DNA from: Elusimicrobiota bacterium
GTDB lineage: Bacteria; Elusimicrobiota; Elusimicrobia; UBA1565; UBA9628
Assembly: GCA_016191335.1 (NCBI GenBank)
Contig: JACPOW010000061.1
Location: 1 to 56,181, forward strand
Length of the DNA stretch: 56,181 nt
Reading direction: 5' to 3'
The position numbers and the translations under genes were made by a program. The notes below the pieces were generated by a model. That model was given only the letters and a program-made list of their open reading frames with translations. It did not search any database and was not told the origin of the DNA. This document shows, piece by piece, positions 33,755 to 40,897 of the stretch (positions within the stretch are counted from its first letter, which is position 1; each line of letters begins with the position of its first letter).

Positions 33755-34126
33755 ATGAGGACGATCATGACGGCGTTGGCGGTGCTGTTCCTGGCGGGAG
33801 CGGTTCGGGCGGGCGCTCCCGAGAAGGCGAAGGTGCTCGAGCTCCGCGCGGGCGTGCGCGACGGTCAGCAGCGGCTCAAGCGGCTCGCGGTCGAGCAGCG
33901 CAAGACTTTGGCCCTGATCCGCGAGCGGGAGAAGTCGGACTGGGTCATGGTCAAGGCTTCGGCGGCGAAGGGGGAGACCTTGCACGACGCCAAGGTCCAG
34001 GTCCGCGAGAGGTCGAGGCGCGACCGTCTGGCCCTGCGGGAGGGAAGCCGGAGCGAGCGCCGTCGCCTGAAGGCGGCGATCAAGGCCGCGCGCGCGGAGA
34101 TGGCCGCGCTCCGCCGGAAGAAGTAA
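33755..34126 (+). CDS. Small secreted basic coiled-coil protein
   Basis: 123 residues with a signal peptide (MRTIMTALAVLFLAGAVRA). The mature part is nearly all Arg/Lys/Glu/Ala-rich amphipathic helix (for example QQRLKRLAVEQRKTLALIREREK) and is probably a coiled coil with net positive charge. Unlike most unit-leading genes here it has a real leader: TATGAT at 33720-33725 and a GGAGGG Shine-Dalgarno 5 nt before the ATG. No family recognised. Its TAA lies inside the TAAGAT box of the next gene. Confidence 0.65.
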   Translation: MRTIMTALAVLFLAGAVRAGAPEKAKVLELRAGVRDGQQRLKRLAVEQRKTLALIREREKSDWVMVKASAAKGETLHDAKVQVRERSRRDRLALREGSRSERRRLKAAIKAARAEMAALRRKK

Positions 34127-34129
34127 GAT
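34124..34129 (+). promoter_or_regulatory. TAAGAT box of the cytosine deaminase gene
   Basis: 6 nt before the ATG at 34136; it contains the TAA stop of the preceding gene. Confidence 0.55.
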
Positions 34130-34135
34130 GCGGGC

Positions 34136-34576
34136 ATGAACGACCGGGAACTGGTGCGCGAGGCGTATCTCGAGGCGAAGAAGGGCTGCGACGAGGGCGG
34201 CCTGCCGATCGGCTCGGTCCTTGTCGACGCGAAGGGGAGGATCGTGGCGCGCGGCCACAACATGCGCGTGCAGACCGGCGACCCCACCGCCCACGCCGAG
34301 GTCGTCTGCCTGCGCAACGCCGGCCGCCGCCGCGACTGGCCGGAGCTGACCTTGGTGTCCTCGTTGAGCCCGTGCGTCATGTGCACCGGGACGACCCTGC
34401 TGTACCGCATCCCGCGCGTGGTCGTGGGGGAGAACAAGAACTTCCTCGGCGCCGAGGACCTTTTCGCCGCGCGGGGCGTGAAGCTGACCGTGCTCCAGGA
34501 CCCGGACTGCGTCGCGCTGATGGAGCGCTTCGTCCGCGAGAAGCCCGACCTCTGGAACGAGGACATCGGGCTTTAG
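34136..34576 (+). CDS. Cytosine deaminase of the yeast FCY1 type
   Basis: 146 residues of the CDA/TadA-fold deaminase superfamily. The zinc site is H53-A-E55 in DPTAHAEV and C80/C83 in SLSPCVMCTGT. The region after it, IPRVVVGENKNFLGAEDLFAARG, and the C-terminus FVREKPDLWNEDIG follow yeast cytosine deaminase closely, including the Trp and Asp of the C-terminal lid (DWFEDIG in yeast). It is unrelated to the amidohydrolase CodA. It should convert cytosine to uracil for pyrimidine salvage; isocytosine or guanine activity cannot be excluded. TAAGAT lies 6 nt before the ATG. Confidence 0.82.
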   Translation: MNDRELVREAYLEAKKGCDEGGLPIGSVLVDAKGRIVARGHNMRVQTGDPTAHAEVVCLRNAGRRRDWPELTLVSSLSPCVMCTGTTLLYRIPRVVVGENKNFLGAEDLFAARGVKLTVLQDPDCVALMERFVREKPDLWNEDIGL

Positions 34577-34579
34577 TGC

Positions 34580-34585
34580 TATCAT
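34580..34585 (+). promoter_or_regulatory. TATCAT box of tRNA-Leu
   Basis: Ends 8 nt before the tRNA 5' end, directly after the deaminase stop. Confidence 0.6.
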
Positions 34586-34593
34586 TTCTCGTC

Positions 34594-34677
34594 GGGCAGG
34601 TGGCGAAATTGGTATACGCTGGAGACTTAAAATCTCCCGGCCGCAAGGTCATGCGGGTTCGAGTCCCGCCCTGCCCA
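34594..34677 (+). tRNA. tRNA-Leu (anticodon UAA)
   Basis: An 84-nt class II tRNA. The acceptor stem pairs GGGCAGG (34594-34600) with CCTGCCC (34670-34676), with discriminator A at 34677. The anticodon stem GGAGA/TCTCC holds the loop CTTAAAA with anticodon TAA at 34628-34630. The 15-nt variable arm has a GCAA tetraloop, and the T arm is GCGGG-TTCGAGT-CCCGC. CCA is not encoded. A TATCAT box ends 8 nt upstream, so it probably has its own promoter. It reads UUA, a rare codon in so GC-rich a genome. Confidence 0.97.
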
Positions 34678-34746
34678 TGATTTCCTAGTTTAGTACCATG
34701 GACCAGATATGTTTATGAAAGAGATTCACGCGAAGCGGAGCGGCGC

Positions 34747-35388
34747 GTGAGAATCGCTCCCCAGGCGTGGCAGTTCGTGGTCCCGGCCGTCGCGGCCGGG
34801 TCCGCGGGCCTGTGGCTCATGGGGCGCCCGTCCACCGTCCTTCCCGGGGCTCTGCTCGCGGTCCTCTCCTTCGGCTTCGCCGGGTTCACGCTGTACTTCT
34901 TCCGCGACCCGGAGCGCGCCCTGCCGACCGACGGGCGCATCTACTCCCCCGGCGACGGCGTCGTGCTCTCCGTCGGGCGCGAGGGCCCCGGCGACGTGAT
35001 GACCTGCCGCATCTTCCTCTCCGTCTTCGACGTCCACATCCAGCGCGCGCCGTGCGCGGGGCGCGTGACGAAGGTGGCCGAGGTCCCGGGCTCCTTCGCC
35101 GCCGCGATGAAGGACGCCGCCCGCGGCAACTACCGCGTGGTCATGACCATCGAGCCTCCCGGCCGGGGCCTTCTCGTCGTCGAGCAGATCTCCGGCCTCA
35201 TCGCGCGGCGCATCGAGTGCTGGCGCAAGCCCGGCGACACGGTGGCGACGGGCGAGAAGTACGGCATCATCTATTTCGGCTCGCAGGCGGCCGTTCATTT
35301 CCCGAATGGCTCGAAGTGCACGGTCAAGGCCGGCGACCGCGTCGCCGGCGGCCTGACCCCCATCGGAGAATGGACAAGCAACTCCTAA
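34747..35388 (+). CDS. psd: Phosphatidylserine decarboxylase, short form
   Basis: 213 residues, typical of the short Psd. Two hydrophobic segments lie at the N-terminus (about 8-26 and 30-50), then FFRDPERALPTDGRIYSPGDGVV, DVMTCRIFLSVFDVHIQRAPCAGRV and, near the C-terminus, YFGSQAAVHFP, where the precursor should be cut between Gly and Ser to form the pyruvoyl group. It makes phosphatidylethanolamine at the inner membrane. GTG start with a GGAG about 7 nt upstream. pssA overlaps its 3' end by 19 nt, giving the standard two-step pathway in one unit. Confidence 0.94.
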   Translation: MRIAPQAWQFVVPAVAAGSAGLWLMGRPSTVLPGALLAVLSFGFAGFTLYFFRDPERALPTDGRIYSPGDGVVLSVGREGPGDVMTCRIFLSVFDVHIQRAPCAGRVTKVAEVPGSFAAAMKDAARGNYRVVMTIEPPGRGLLVVEQISGLIARRIECWRKPGDTVATGEKYGIIYFGSQAAVHFPNGSKCTVKAGDRVAGGLTPIGEWTSNS

Positions 35389-36182
35389 AGCGCGGCGGAG
35401 CGGTCCTCGCCCCGTCCCTGTTCACCTTGGGGAACATGGCCTGCGGCTTCTACGCCCTGCTGTCCTCCGTGCGCGGGGAGTTCGTCTCCTCGGCGACGGC
35501 CATCATCCTGGGCATGGTCTTCGACGCGCTCGACGGCCGCGTCGCCCGCCTCGTCCACGGCGAGTCCGAGTTCGGCGTCGAGTTCGACTCGATGTCAGAC
35601 TTCCTCACCTTCGGCGTGGCGCCCGGACACATGATGTACGCTTTCATCCTGAAGGATTACGGCGTCTGGGGCTATCCGATCGCCTTCCTTTACACCTTGT
35701 GCGGCGGCCTGCGCCTGGCGCGGTTCAACGCGATGGCGCACCTGGGGCAGGGCTCCAAGACGCACTTCACCGGCCTCGCGATCCCCGCGGGCGCCGGCTT
35801 CCTGGCGAGCTTCGTCCTCCTGTACCAGGTCATCGAGGAGGGCCGTCCGGCGGGCACCTGGAAGCTCCTGATGGACCACATCCCGGCGCTGTACGGCCTG
35901 GCGCCGGCGATGACCGTCGTCATCGCCTTGCTGATGGTCTCGACGATCCCGTATCCGGCGTTCAAGCAGCCCGGCGTGATGCGCCCGAAGACGATGACGC
36001 GGATCATCGCCGTGGTCTCGATCGGGCTGCTGCTCTTCTACTATCCGCTGATGGTGCTGTTCTTCGTCTTCTTCTTCTACGCCCTGCTCGGGCCGGTGTC
36101 CATGCTCGCGCGCTGGGCCGGCCGCCTGGTGGGCTGGAAGCCGCCGCACCACGACCACGACAACTACGGAGAGCACCTCTAG
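35370..36182 (+). CDS. pssA: CDP-diacylglycerol-serine O-phosphatidyltransferase
   Basis: 270 residues, about seven membrane helices. The CDP-alcohol phosphatidyltransferase motif is perfect: D52-x2-D55-G-x2-A-R60-x8-G69-x3-D73-x3-D77 in FDALDGRVAR ... FGVEFDSMSD. It makes phosphatidylserine from CDP-diacylglycerol and serine in the inner membrane, the substrate of the overlapping psd gene. The C-terminus is His/Asp-rich (HHDHDNYGEHL). dut starts 2 nt after its stop. Confidence 0.94.
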   Translation: MDKQLLKRGGAVLAPSLFTLGNMACGFYALLSSVRGEFVSSATAIILGMVFDALDGRVARLVHGESEFGVEFDSMSDFLTFGVAPGHMMYAFILKDYGVWGYPIAFLYTLCGGLRLARFNAMAHLGQGSKTHFTGLAIPAGAGFLASFVLLYQVIEEGRPAGTWKLLMDHIPALYGLAPAMTVVIALLMVSTIPYPAFKQPGVMRPKTMTRIIAVVSIGLLLFYYPLMVLFFVFFFYALLGPVSMLARWAGRLVGWKPPHHDHDNYGEHL

Positions 36183-36184
36183 CC

Positions 36185-36625
36185 ATGACCGCCAAGCCCG
36201 TCCACGGAATACTCGCGATGCGCCGCCTCGAGCCGGCCGCCACCTTGCCGACCCGCGCGCACGCCGACGACGCGGGCCTCGACCTGTACGCGCTCGAGGA
36301 CGCGGAGCTGACCCCCGGCCAGGGCAAGGTCGTGCACACGGGCGTGGCGATGGCCATCCCGGCGGGGCACGTCGGCCTGGTCTGCGACCGCTCCTCGATG
36401 GCGAAGAAGGGCCTGAAGACCGCCGGCGGCGTGATCGACGCGGGCTACCGCGGCGAGGTGGGCGTCATGCTCTGGAACATCTCGACGCAGGTCCACGCGC
36501 TCAAGAAGGGCGAGCGCATCGCTCAGCTCCTGGTGATCCCCATCGCGACGCCCGCTCCCGTCGACTCCGACGACCTGGGCGAGACGGCGCGCGGCGTCGG
36601 CGGCTTCGGCTCGACGGGCAAGTAA
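36185..36625 (+). CDS. dut: dUTP diphosphatase
   Basis: 146 residues, trimeric dUTPase length. All five motifs are visible: DDAGLDLYA (1), DRSSMAKKG (2), GVIDAGYRGEVGVMLWN (3), KGERIAQLLV (4) and the P-loop-like RGVGGFGSTG at the C-terminus (5). It hydrolyses dUTP to dUMP, feeding the ThyX in this window and keeping uracil out of DNA. It is the last gene of the psd-pssA-dut unit; two perfect palindromes follow before the convergent gene. Confidence 0.97.
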   Translation: MTAKPVHGILAMRRLEPAATLPTRAHADDAGLDLYALEDAELTPGQGKVVHTGVAMAIPAGHVGLVCDRSSMAKKGLKTAGGVIDAGYRGEVGVMLWNISTQVHALKKGERIAQLLVIPIATPAPVDSDDLGETARGVGGFGSTGK

Positions 36626-36643
36626 CTGTTTCCGGAAACAGTT
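36624..36643. repeat. 20-bp perfect palindrome, second copy of the TGTTTCCGGAAACA element
   Basis: AACTGTTTCCGGAAACAGTT overlaps the last two bases of the dut stop codon. Its central 16 bp are identical to the palindrome at 7903-7918, 29 kb away. Confidence 0.8.
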
Positions 36644-36644
36644 C

Positions 36645-36666
36645 GGACTCGCACCGGTGCGAGTCC
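36645..36666. terminator. 22-bp perfect palindrome between convergent dut and LssY_C genes
   Basis: GGACTCGCACC pairs with GGTGCGAGTCC without loop or mismatch. There is no T tract. It lies only 20 nt past the dut stop and 6 nt from the convergent stop, so a terminator or transcript-end role is likely, but not certain. Confidence 0.45.
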
Positions 36667-36671
36667 CGCGT

Positions 36672-37355
36672 CTAGCGAAGCTCGATGAGCGCGGCGCGCC
36701 CGTCGGTGCGGAACGGGTAGCCCTGGTCGTTGGCGCCCTCGCGCGGGACGGCGGGGACCGAGACGAGGGAAGCGCGCTCCAGGAGCGGCGAATCCTTCAG
36801 CGACGCGGCGATGAAGTCGCGCTCGGCGTCGAGGTCGGGGTCGCGGACGTGGGACAGGTCGTGCCAGCGGATGCTGAGGTCGTAGTCGCCCGCCCCCCAC
36901 CAGACCGCGCGGCCTCGCTCGTCGCGCAGGCCCGTGTCCCAGACGCGGAAATGATGGCGCGCCGTGAGGAACTTCGTCTGGATCGCCCAGTTCATGTCCT
37001 GGCGCCGGCCGCCGAGCCAGTACTCGTTCATCGGCGGCGTCGAGGCGACCGTCCTTCCCGTCAGGAGCTCCGCCGCGCCGTAGGCGATCGAGGCGCGGAT
37101 CGTGCCGGGGACCTCGGTCCAGCCCGCGTGGGACAGCGCCTCGCGCAGGCTCGCCGCGCTCCCGACGAAGACGAGGTTCAGCGGGTTGCCCGGGCGGCCG
37201 AAGCGGCCCGTGTTCATGCCGGGCAGGCCCGCGACGGCCTGGTCGAGCGCGACGGTCCGGACGGCGAGGGGAGGCTGCGGCGCCTCGGGCAGGACGCGGT
37301 CGAGGCTCAGCGCCAGGAAGAGGACGGGCAGCGCGAGGACGAGCCGTCTCGTCAT
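36672..37355 (-). CDS. LssY C-terminal-domain protein with N-terminal membrane anchor or signal
   Basis: 227 residues from the ATG at 37355, which shares a base with the metG stop (TGATG). Residues about 5-20 are hydrophobic. The rest matches the LssY_C pattern: NLVFVGSAASLREALSHAGWTEV, PMNEYWLGGRRQDMNWAIQ, RHHFRVWDTG, AVWWGAGDYDLSI and HVRDPDLDAERDFIAASL. LssY_C domains are usually fused to DedA- or PAP2-type membrane proteins and have no established function; here it stands alone. It is the last gene of the tmk-holB-metG unit. Confidence 0.72.
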   Translation of the reverse strand: MTRRLVLALPVLFLALSLDRVLPEAPQPPLAVRTVALDQAVAGLPGMNTGRFGRPGNPLNLVFVGSAASLREALSHAGWTEVPGTIRASIAYGAAELLTGRTVASTPPMNEYWLGGRRQDMNWAIQTKFLTARHHFRVWDTGLRDERGRAVWWGAGDYDLSIRWHDLSHVRDPDLDAERDFIAASLKDSPLLERASLVSVPAVPREGANDQGYPFRTDGRAALIELR

Positions 37356-38866
37356 CAGATCTTGCGCGGGAACAGGATCGGGCCCTTCTGGATCAGGCCG
37401 GTCCCCTGGGTCTTGCCCGCGAGGATGTCCTCGGCCGTCAGCGCGTCCGGGAACACCCGCACGCCGAGCTGCATGTGGATCTTCGCCGCGGTGTGGGGCA
37501 TGAACGGGTCGAGCCAGCCGGAGACCAGGCGCAGCGACCAGACCAGGTCGAAGAGGACGGCCTCGCACTCCTTCATGTCGCTCTTGGCGAGCTTCCAGGG
37601 AGCCTTCTCGTTGACGCGCGCGTTGAGGCTGCGGATCACGTCCCAGATCGCGTCGAGCGCCCCGTTGAAGTCGAGAGCCTCCATCTTCTCCGAGATCTCG
37701 GGCGTGCGCTTGGCCACCGTGGTCGTGTAGAAATCCTCCCCGAGCGGCGGCTTCGTCGGCAGGCGGCCGCCGAGGAACTTGTCCACCATCTCGGCGACGC
37801 GCGAGACGAGGTTGCCGAGGTCGTTGGCGAGCTCGGCGTTGTAGCGCTTGGTCAGAGAGGCCTTGGAGAAGTCGCCGTCGTTGCCGAAGGGCATCTCGCG
37901 CAGGACGAAGTAGCGCAGCGCGTCCACGCCGAACTCGGCGGTGATGTCGCGGGCGTCGACGAAGTTCCCGAGGGATTTCGACATCTTCTGGCCGTCCACC
38001 GTCCACCAGCCGTGAGCGAAGACCTTCTTCGGCAGGGGGAGGCCGGCGGCCATCAGCATCGCGGGCCAGATCACCCCGTGGAACCGGAAGATCTCCTTGC
38101 CGACGATGTGGACGTCGGCGGGCCAGAGGTCGTCGGTCCCGGCGGTCGCCGACCAGTAGTTGATCAGCGCGTCGAACCACACGTAGATGGTGTGCTCCGG
38201 GTCTCCGGGCACCTCGATGCCCCACTTCACCTTGGTGCGCGAGACCGAGACGTCGTCGAGGCCGCCCTCGACGAAGCGGTGCAGCTCCGAGGCGCGGTGC
38301 GCGGGCGCCAGGAAGCCGGGGTTCGCCTTGTAATGCTCGAGCAGGCGCGGGGCGTACTTCGACAGCTTGAAGAAATAGGTCTCCTCGGAGAGCTTCTGCA
38401 GCGGCTTGCCGGAGTCGGGGCCGAGCAGGACGCCGCCGGGGCCCTTCACCGCGTCGGACTCCTTGACGAACGCCTCGCTGACGACGTCGTAGAGCCCTTC
38501 GTACTTGCCTTTATAGATGTCGCCGTTCTTCATCAGCAGGGCGAACAGCTCAACCACCTTGTCCTCGTGGCGCTTCTCGGTCGTGCGGATGTAGTCGTCG
38601 ACGTGGATGTCGAGGTGCTTCCAGAGGTCCCGGAACTTCGCCGAGGTCAGGTCGCAGAAGTCCATCACGTGCTTGCCCGCGGCCTTGGCCGCGTCCTCGA
38701 CCTTCTGGCCGTGCTCGTCGGTGCCCGTGAGCAGGAACGCGGAGCGGCCGCGTCCGCGGATGTGGCGGGCCAGGACGTCGGCGGCGATGGTCGTGTACGC
38801 GTGGCCGATGTGGGGCGCGGCGTTGATGTAGTAGATCGGGGTCGTGATGTAGTAGCGCTTCGTCAT
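37355..38866 (-). CDS. metG: Methionyl-tRNA synthetase, zinc-knuckle-less form
   Basis: 503 residues. HIGH is at residues 19-22 (AAPHIGHAYTTIAADV) and the KMSKS loop is GQKMSKSLGNFVD. The connective peptide lacks the CxxC pairs of the zinc knuckle seen in E. coli MetG, which fits the MetG subclass without zinc (as in Thermus-unlike and many alpha-type enzymes). The C-terminal tRNA-binding (EMAP-like) extension is also missing. It charges tRNA-Met in the cytosol. It follows holB after 4 nt. Confidence 0.93.
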   Translation of the reverse strand: MTKRYYITTPIYYINAAPHIGHAYTTIAADVLARHIRGRGRSAFLLTGTDEHGQKVEDAAKAAGKHVMDFCDLTSAKFRDLWKHLDIHVDDYIRTTEKRHEDKVVELFALLMKNGDIYKGKYEGLYDVVSEAFVKESDAVKGPGGVLLGPDSGKPLQKLSEETYFFKLSKYAPRLLEHYKANPGFLAPAHRASELHRFVEGGLDDVSVSRTKVKWGIEVPGDPEHTIYVWFDALINYWSATAGTDDLWPADVHIVGKEIFRFHGVIWPAMLMAAGLPLPKKVFAHGWWTVDGQKMSKSLGNFVDARDITAEFGVDALRYFVLREMPFGNDGDFSKASLTKRYNAELANDLGNLVSRVAEMVDKFLGGRLPTKPPLGEDFYTTTVAKRTPEISEKMEALDFNGALDAIWDVIRSLNARVNEKAPWKLAKSDMKECEAVLFDLVWSLRLVSGWLDPFMPHTAAKIHMQLGVRVFPDALTAEDILAGKTQGTGLIQKGPILFPRKI

Positions 38867-38870
38867 AGGG

Positions 38871-39803
38871 TCACCGTGAGGCTTCGGCTTCCAGGGAAGC
38901 CAGAGTGAGGATCAACTTCGGGTCGGCGTTGGCGCGCAGGGCCGCGCGCAGGCGGGAGAGCTCCCGGAGCGGGCCCTCCACCTTGGAGAAAGCGGATTCG
39001 CCGTCGAGATGGCGGCGGCGCAGCTCCTGGCCGAGGGAGTACAGGGCGCGCTCCACTTTCACGCGCGCCGCGGCGAGGTCCTTGGGCAGCCCGTCAGCGG
39101 CCGTCACGGCGGCCAGCGGACCTCCGTCCTTGGGCAGTCCGTCGTCGTCGGCGAGCTCCAGGGCGCGTCCGGCGGAGCCGTCGGACAGCGCGGCCAGGCG
39201 CTTGGCCGACCGCGGATCGATGCCGCGCCCGGTCAGGATCCTCTCGAGGACGGGCTCGGGCAGGGGGCCGAACGGCACGGTGAAGCAGCGCGAGGAGATC
39301 GTGCGGGGCAGGCGCTCGCGCTGGGTGGCGCCGAGGATCCACAGGGTCTTCGGCTGGGGCTCCTCGAGTATCTTGAGCATCGCGTTGGCGGCGGCCTCGT
39401 TGAGGCGCTGCGCGTCGGGGATCACCGCGACCTTCCAGCCGTCCATCATGGACTTGAAGCTGAGGTCCTTGAGCAGATGGCGGATGGTGTCCACCTTCCA
39501 GACCTTCTGCTTCTCCGGCTCCTCCTCCTCGAGAGAGGCCTGGTAGGCCGCGTCGACGATGACGGCGTCCGGGTGCACGCGGCCGTCCACGCCGCGGCAG
39601 TCGGCGCACTCGCCGCAGGACGACTCGCCGGTGAACGGGCGCTCGCGGCACAGCAGGGCCTTGGCGAACTCGATGGCGGCCAGCGACTTGCCGACGCCCT
39701 CGGGCCCGACGAACAGCATCGCGGCCGGCAGGCGCTCGGAGGCCAGCAGCCCCTCGAGGGTCTTGACGGCGCGGCGCTGGCCGAGGACCTTGTCGAGCCG
39801 CAC
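38871..39803 (-). CDS. holB: DNA polymerase III subunit delta'
   Basis: 310 residues. The AAA+ P-loop is GPEGVGKS, and the zinc module typical of delta' and tau/gamma is present as CGECADC with an upstream Cys in [37 protein letters not shown] is the sensor-1 and SRC motif region of clamp loaders. It takes part in loading the beta clamp. GTG start overlapping the tmk stop by one base (TAGTG). The tmk-holB pairing is common in bacteria. Confidence 0.93.
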   Translation of the reverse strand: MRLDKVLGQRRAVKTLEGLLASERLPAAMLFVGPEGVGKSLAAIEFAKALLCRERPFTGESSCGECADCRGVDGRVHPDAVIVDAAYQASLEEEEPEKQKVWKVDTIRHLLKDLSFKSMMDGWKVAVIPDAQRLNEAAANAMLKILEEPQPKTLWILGATQRERLPRTISSRCFTVPFGPLPEPVLERILTGRGIDPRSAKRLAALSDGSAGRALELADDDGLPKDGGPLAAVTAADGLPKDLAAARVKVERALYSLGQELRRRHLDGESAFSKVEGPLRELSRLRAALRANADPKLILTLASLEAEASR

Positions 39804-40420
39804 TACAGCTTCTTCCCGACGAGGTTCAGGATCTTCTTCTGGAGGACGTCCGCGGGGAGCTTCCCGTTCAGCACGACGGCGCGGGGATCGGCCTTGGCGG
39901 CCTTGAGATAGCCTTCCCGGACCTTCATGCGGAATTCCGCGTTCTCGCGCTCCAGGCGGTCGAGCTCCCGGCCCTGGTCGCGCGTGTCGAATTCCGCCAC
40001 GGGGATGTCGAGGAGGATGGTGAGGTCGGGCTTCAGGCCGCTCGTGGCGATCCGGTTGAGGGTCGTCGTCGTCTTCAGGCCGAGGCCGCGGGCGGCGCCC
40101 TGGTAGGCGTCGGTCGACATCGTGAAGCGCTCGGAGATGACGACCTGGCCGGCCTTCAGCGCGGGGATGATCTTCTCGTTGGTGTGCTGGGCGCGCGAGG
40201 CCTCGTACAGGAAAAGCTCCGCGAGCGGATCGATGGTCAGAGCCGGGTCGAGCAGCACCTTGCGGACGCCCTCGGCGACGGAGGTGCCGCCGGGCTCGCG
40301 GGTATGGAGGACCGAGTGCCCCCGGCCCCGCAGGGTGTCGGCCAGCAGACGCGCCTGGGTGGACTTGCCGGATTTATCGGGGCCTTCGAAGACGATGAAC
40401 AGGCCTTTGAGGCGGGGCAT
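39803..40420 (-). CDS. tmk: Thymidylate kinase
   Basis: 205 residues from the ATG at 40420. The P-loop is [12 protein letters not shown]; the DR[YHF]-like and LID segments are [17 protein letters not shown] and [22 protein letters not shown]. It phosphorylates dTMP to dTDP, completing the dTTP path with dut and thyX. An ATG at 40429 is in frame, but it overlaps a TAGAAT box; the ATG at 40420 sits 7 nt downstream of that box, the spacing used across the window, so I prefer it. Confidence 0.94.
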   Translation of the reverse strand: MPRLKGLFIVFEGPDKSGKSTQARLLADTLRGRGHSVLHTREPGGTSVAEGVRKVLLDPALTIDPLAELFLYEASRAQHTNEKIIPALKAGQVVISERFTMSTDAYQGAARGLGLKTTTTLNRIATSGLKPDLTILLDIPVAEFDTRDQGRELDRLERENAEFRMKVREGYLKAAKADPRAVVLNGKLPADVLQKKILNLVGKKL

Positions 40421-40427
40421 GAGGGCC

Positions 40428-40433
40428 ATTCTA
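40428..40433 (-). promoter_or_regulatory. TAGAAT box of the tmk-holB-metG unit
   Basis: 7 nt before the ATG at 40420 and overlapping the alternative ATG at 40429, so it decides the tmk start. Confidence 0.65.
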
Positions 40434-40456
40434 ACAAATACGGCCGCCGGCCCCGC

Positions 40457-40877
40457 TCACTCGTCGAACGGATCCGGCTTCGAAGGCTCCTCCGCGGGCG
40501 GAGGCGGGGTCTCCTCCCTCCGCGACGCGCCGGGCCGGGCCGTGGCCACGGGGACCTCCCCGACCAGGCCGTAGGAGTCGCGCACCGTCAGGGTCGAGCG
40601 CCCCTGGAGCGCGAGGGGCTTGGCGCGCAGGGGGCTGCGGCTCAGCTCGATGCGGTAGTAGAGCCCCAGGCCGAGCATCCAGCAGACGACGACGGCGGCG
40701 GCGGCGATCCGGGCATGCCAGGGATCCAGCGCCGGCGGCGGAGTCGGGTCGAGCCGCTGGGCCGAGGCCGCCTTCTGCCGCTCGTCGCGCGCGCAGCTTG
40801 GCGAAGATCACCCCGCACGTTGGGCATTCCGCGGCGCCCTCGGCTGAGGGGTGCGCGCACAAGGGGCAGAGCGTCAT
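40457..40877 (-). pseudogene. Frameshifted gene for a zinc-ribbon plus single-membrane-helix protein
   Basis: From the ATG at 40877 the frame gives MTLCPLCAHPSAEGAAECPTCGVIF, a CxxC-x10-CxxC zinc ribbon, and then turns into Arg-rich nonsense after about residue 30. The +1 frame from there on gives DERQKAASAQRLDPTPPP, a membrane helix ending in VVVCWMLGLGLYY, and a C-terminus ending PSKPDPFDE before a TGA at 40457-40459. The break lies in the alternating CG run at 40786-40794; loss of one CG pair would explain it. A GGAGG lies upstream of the ATG. It may be a true pseudogene, slippage or a sequencing error. It lies 20 nt downstream of the first pilin cassette. Confidence 0.7.
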
Positions 40878-40897
40878 CGGGAGGCCTCCATGACCGT

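Noticed and set aside
40427-40429. ATG at 40429 as tmk start
   Set aside because: It overlaps the TAGAAT box; the ATG at 40420 has the 7-nt spacing seen elsewhere and leaves the P-loop intact.
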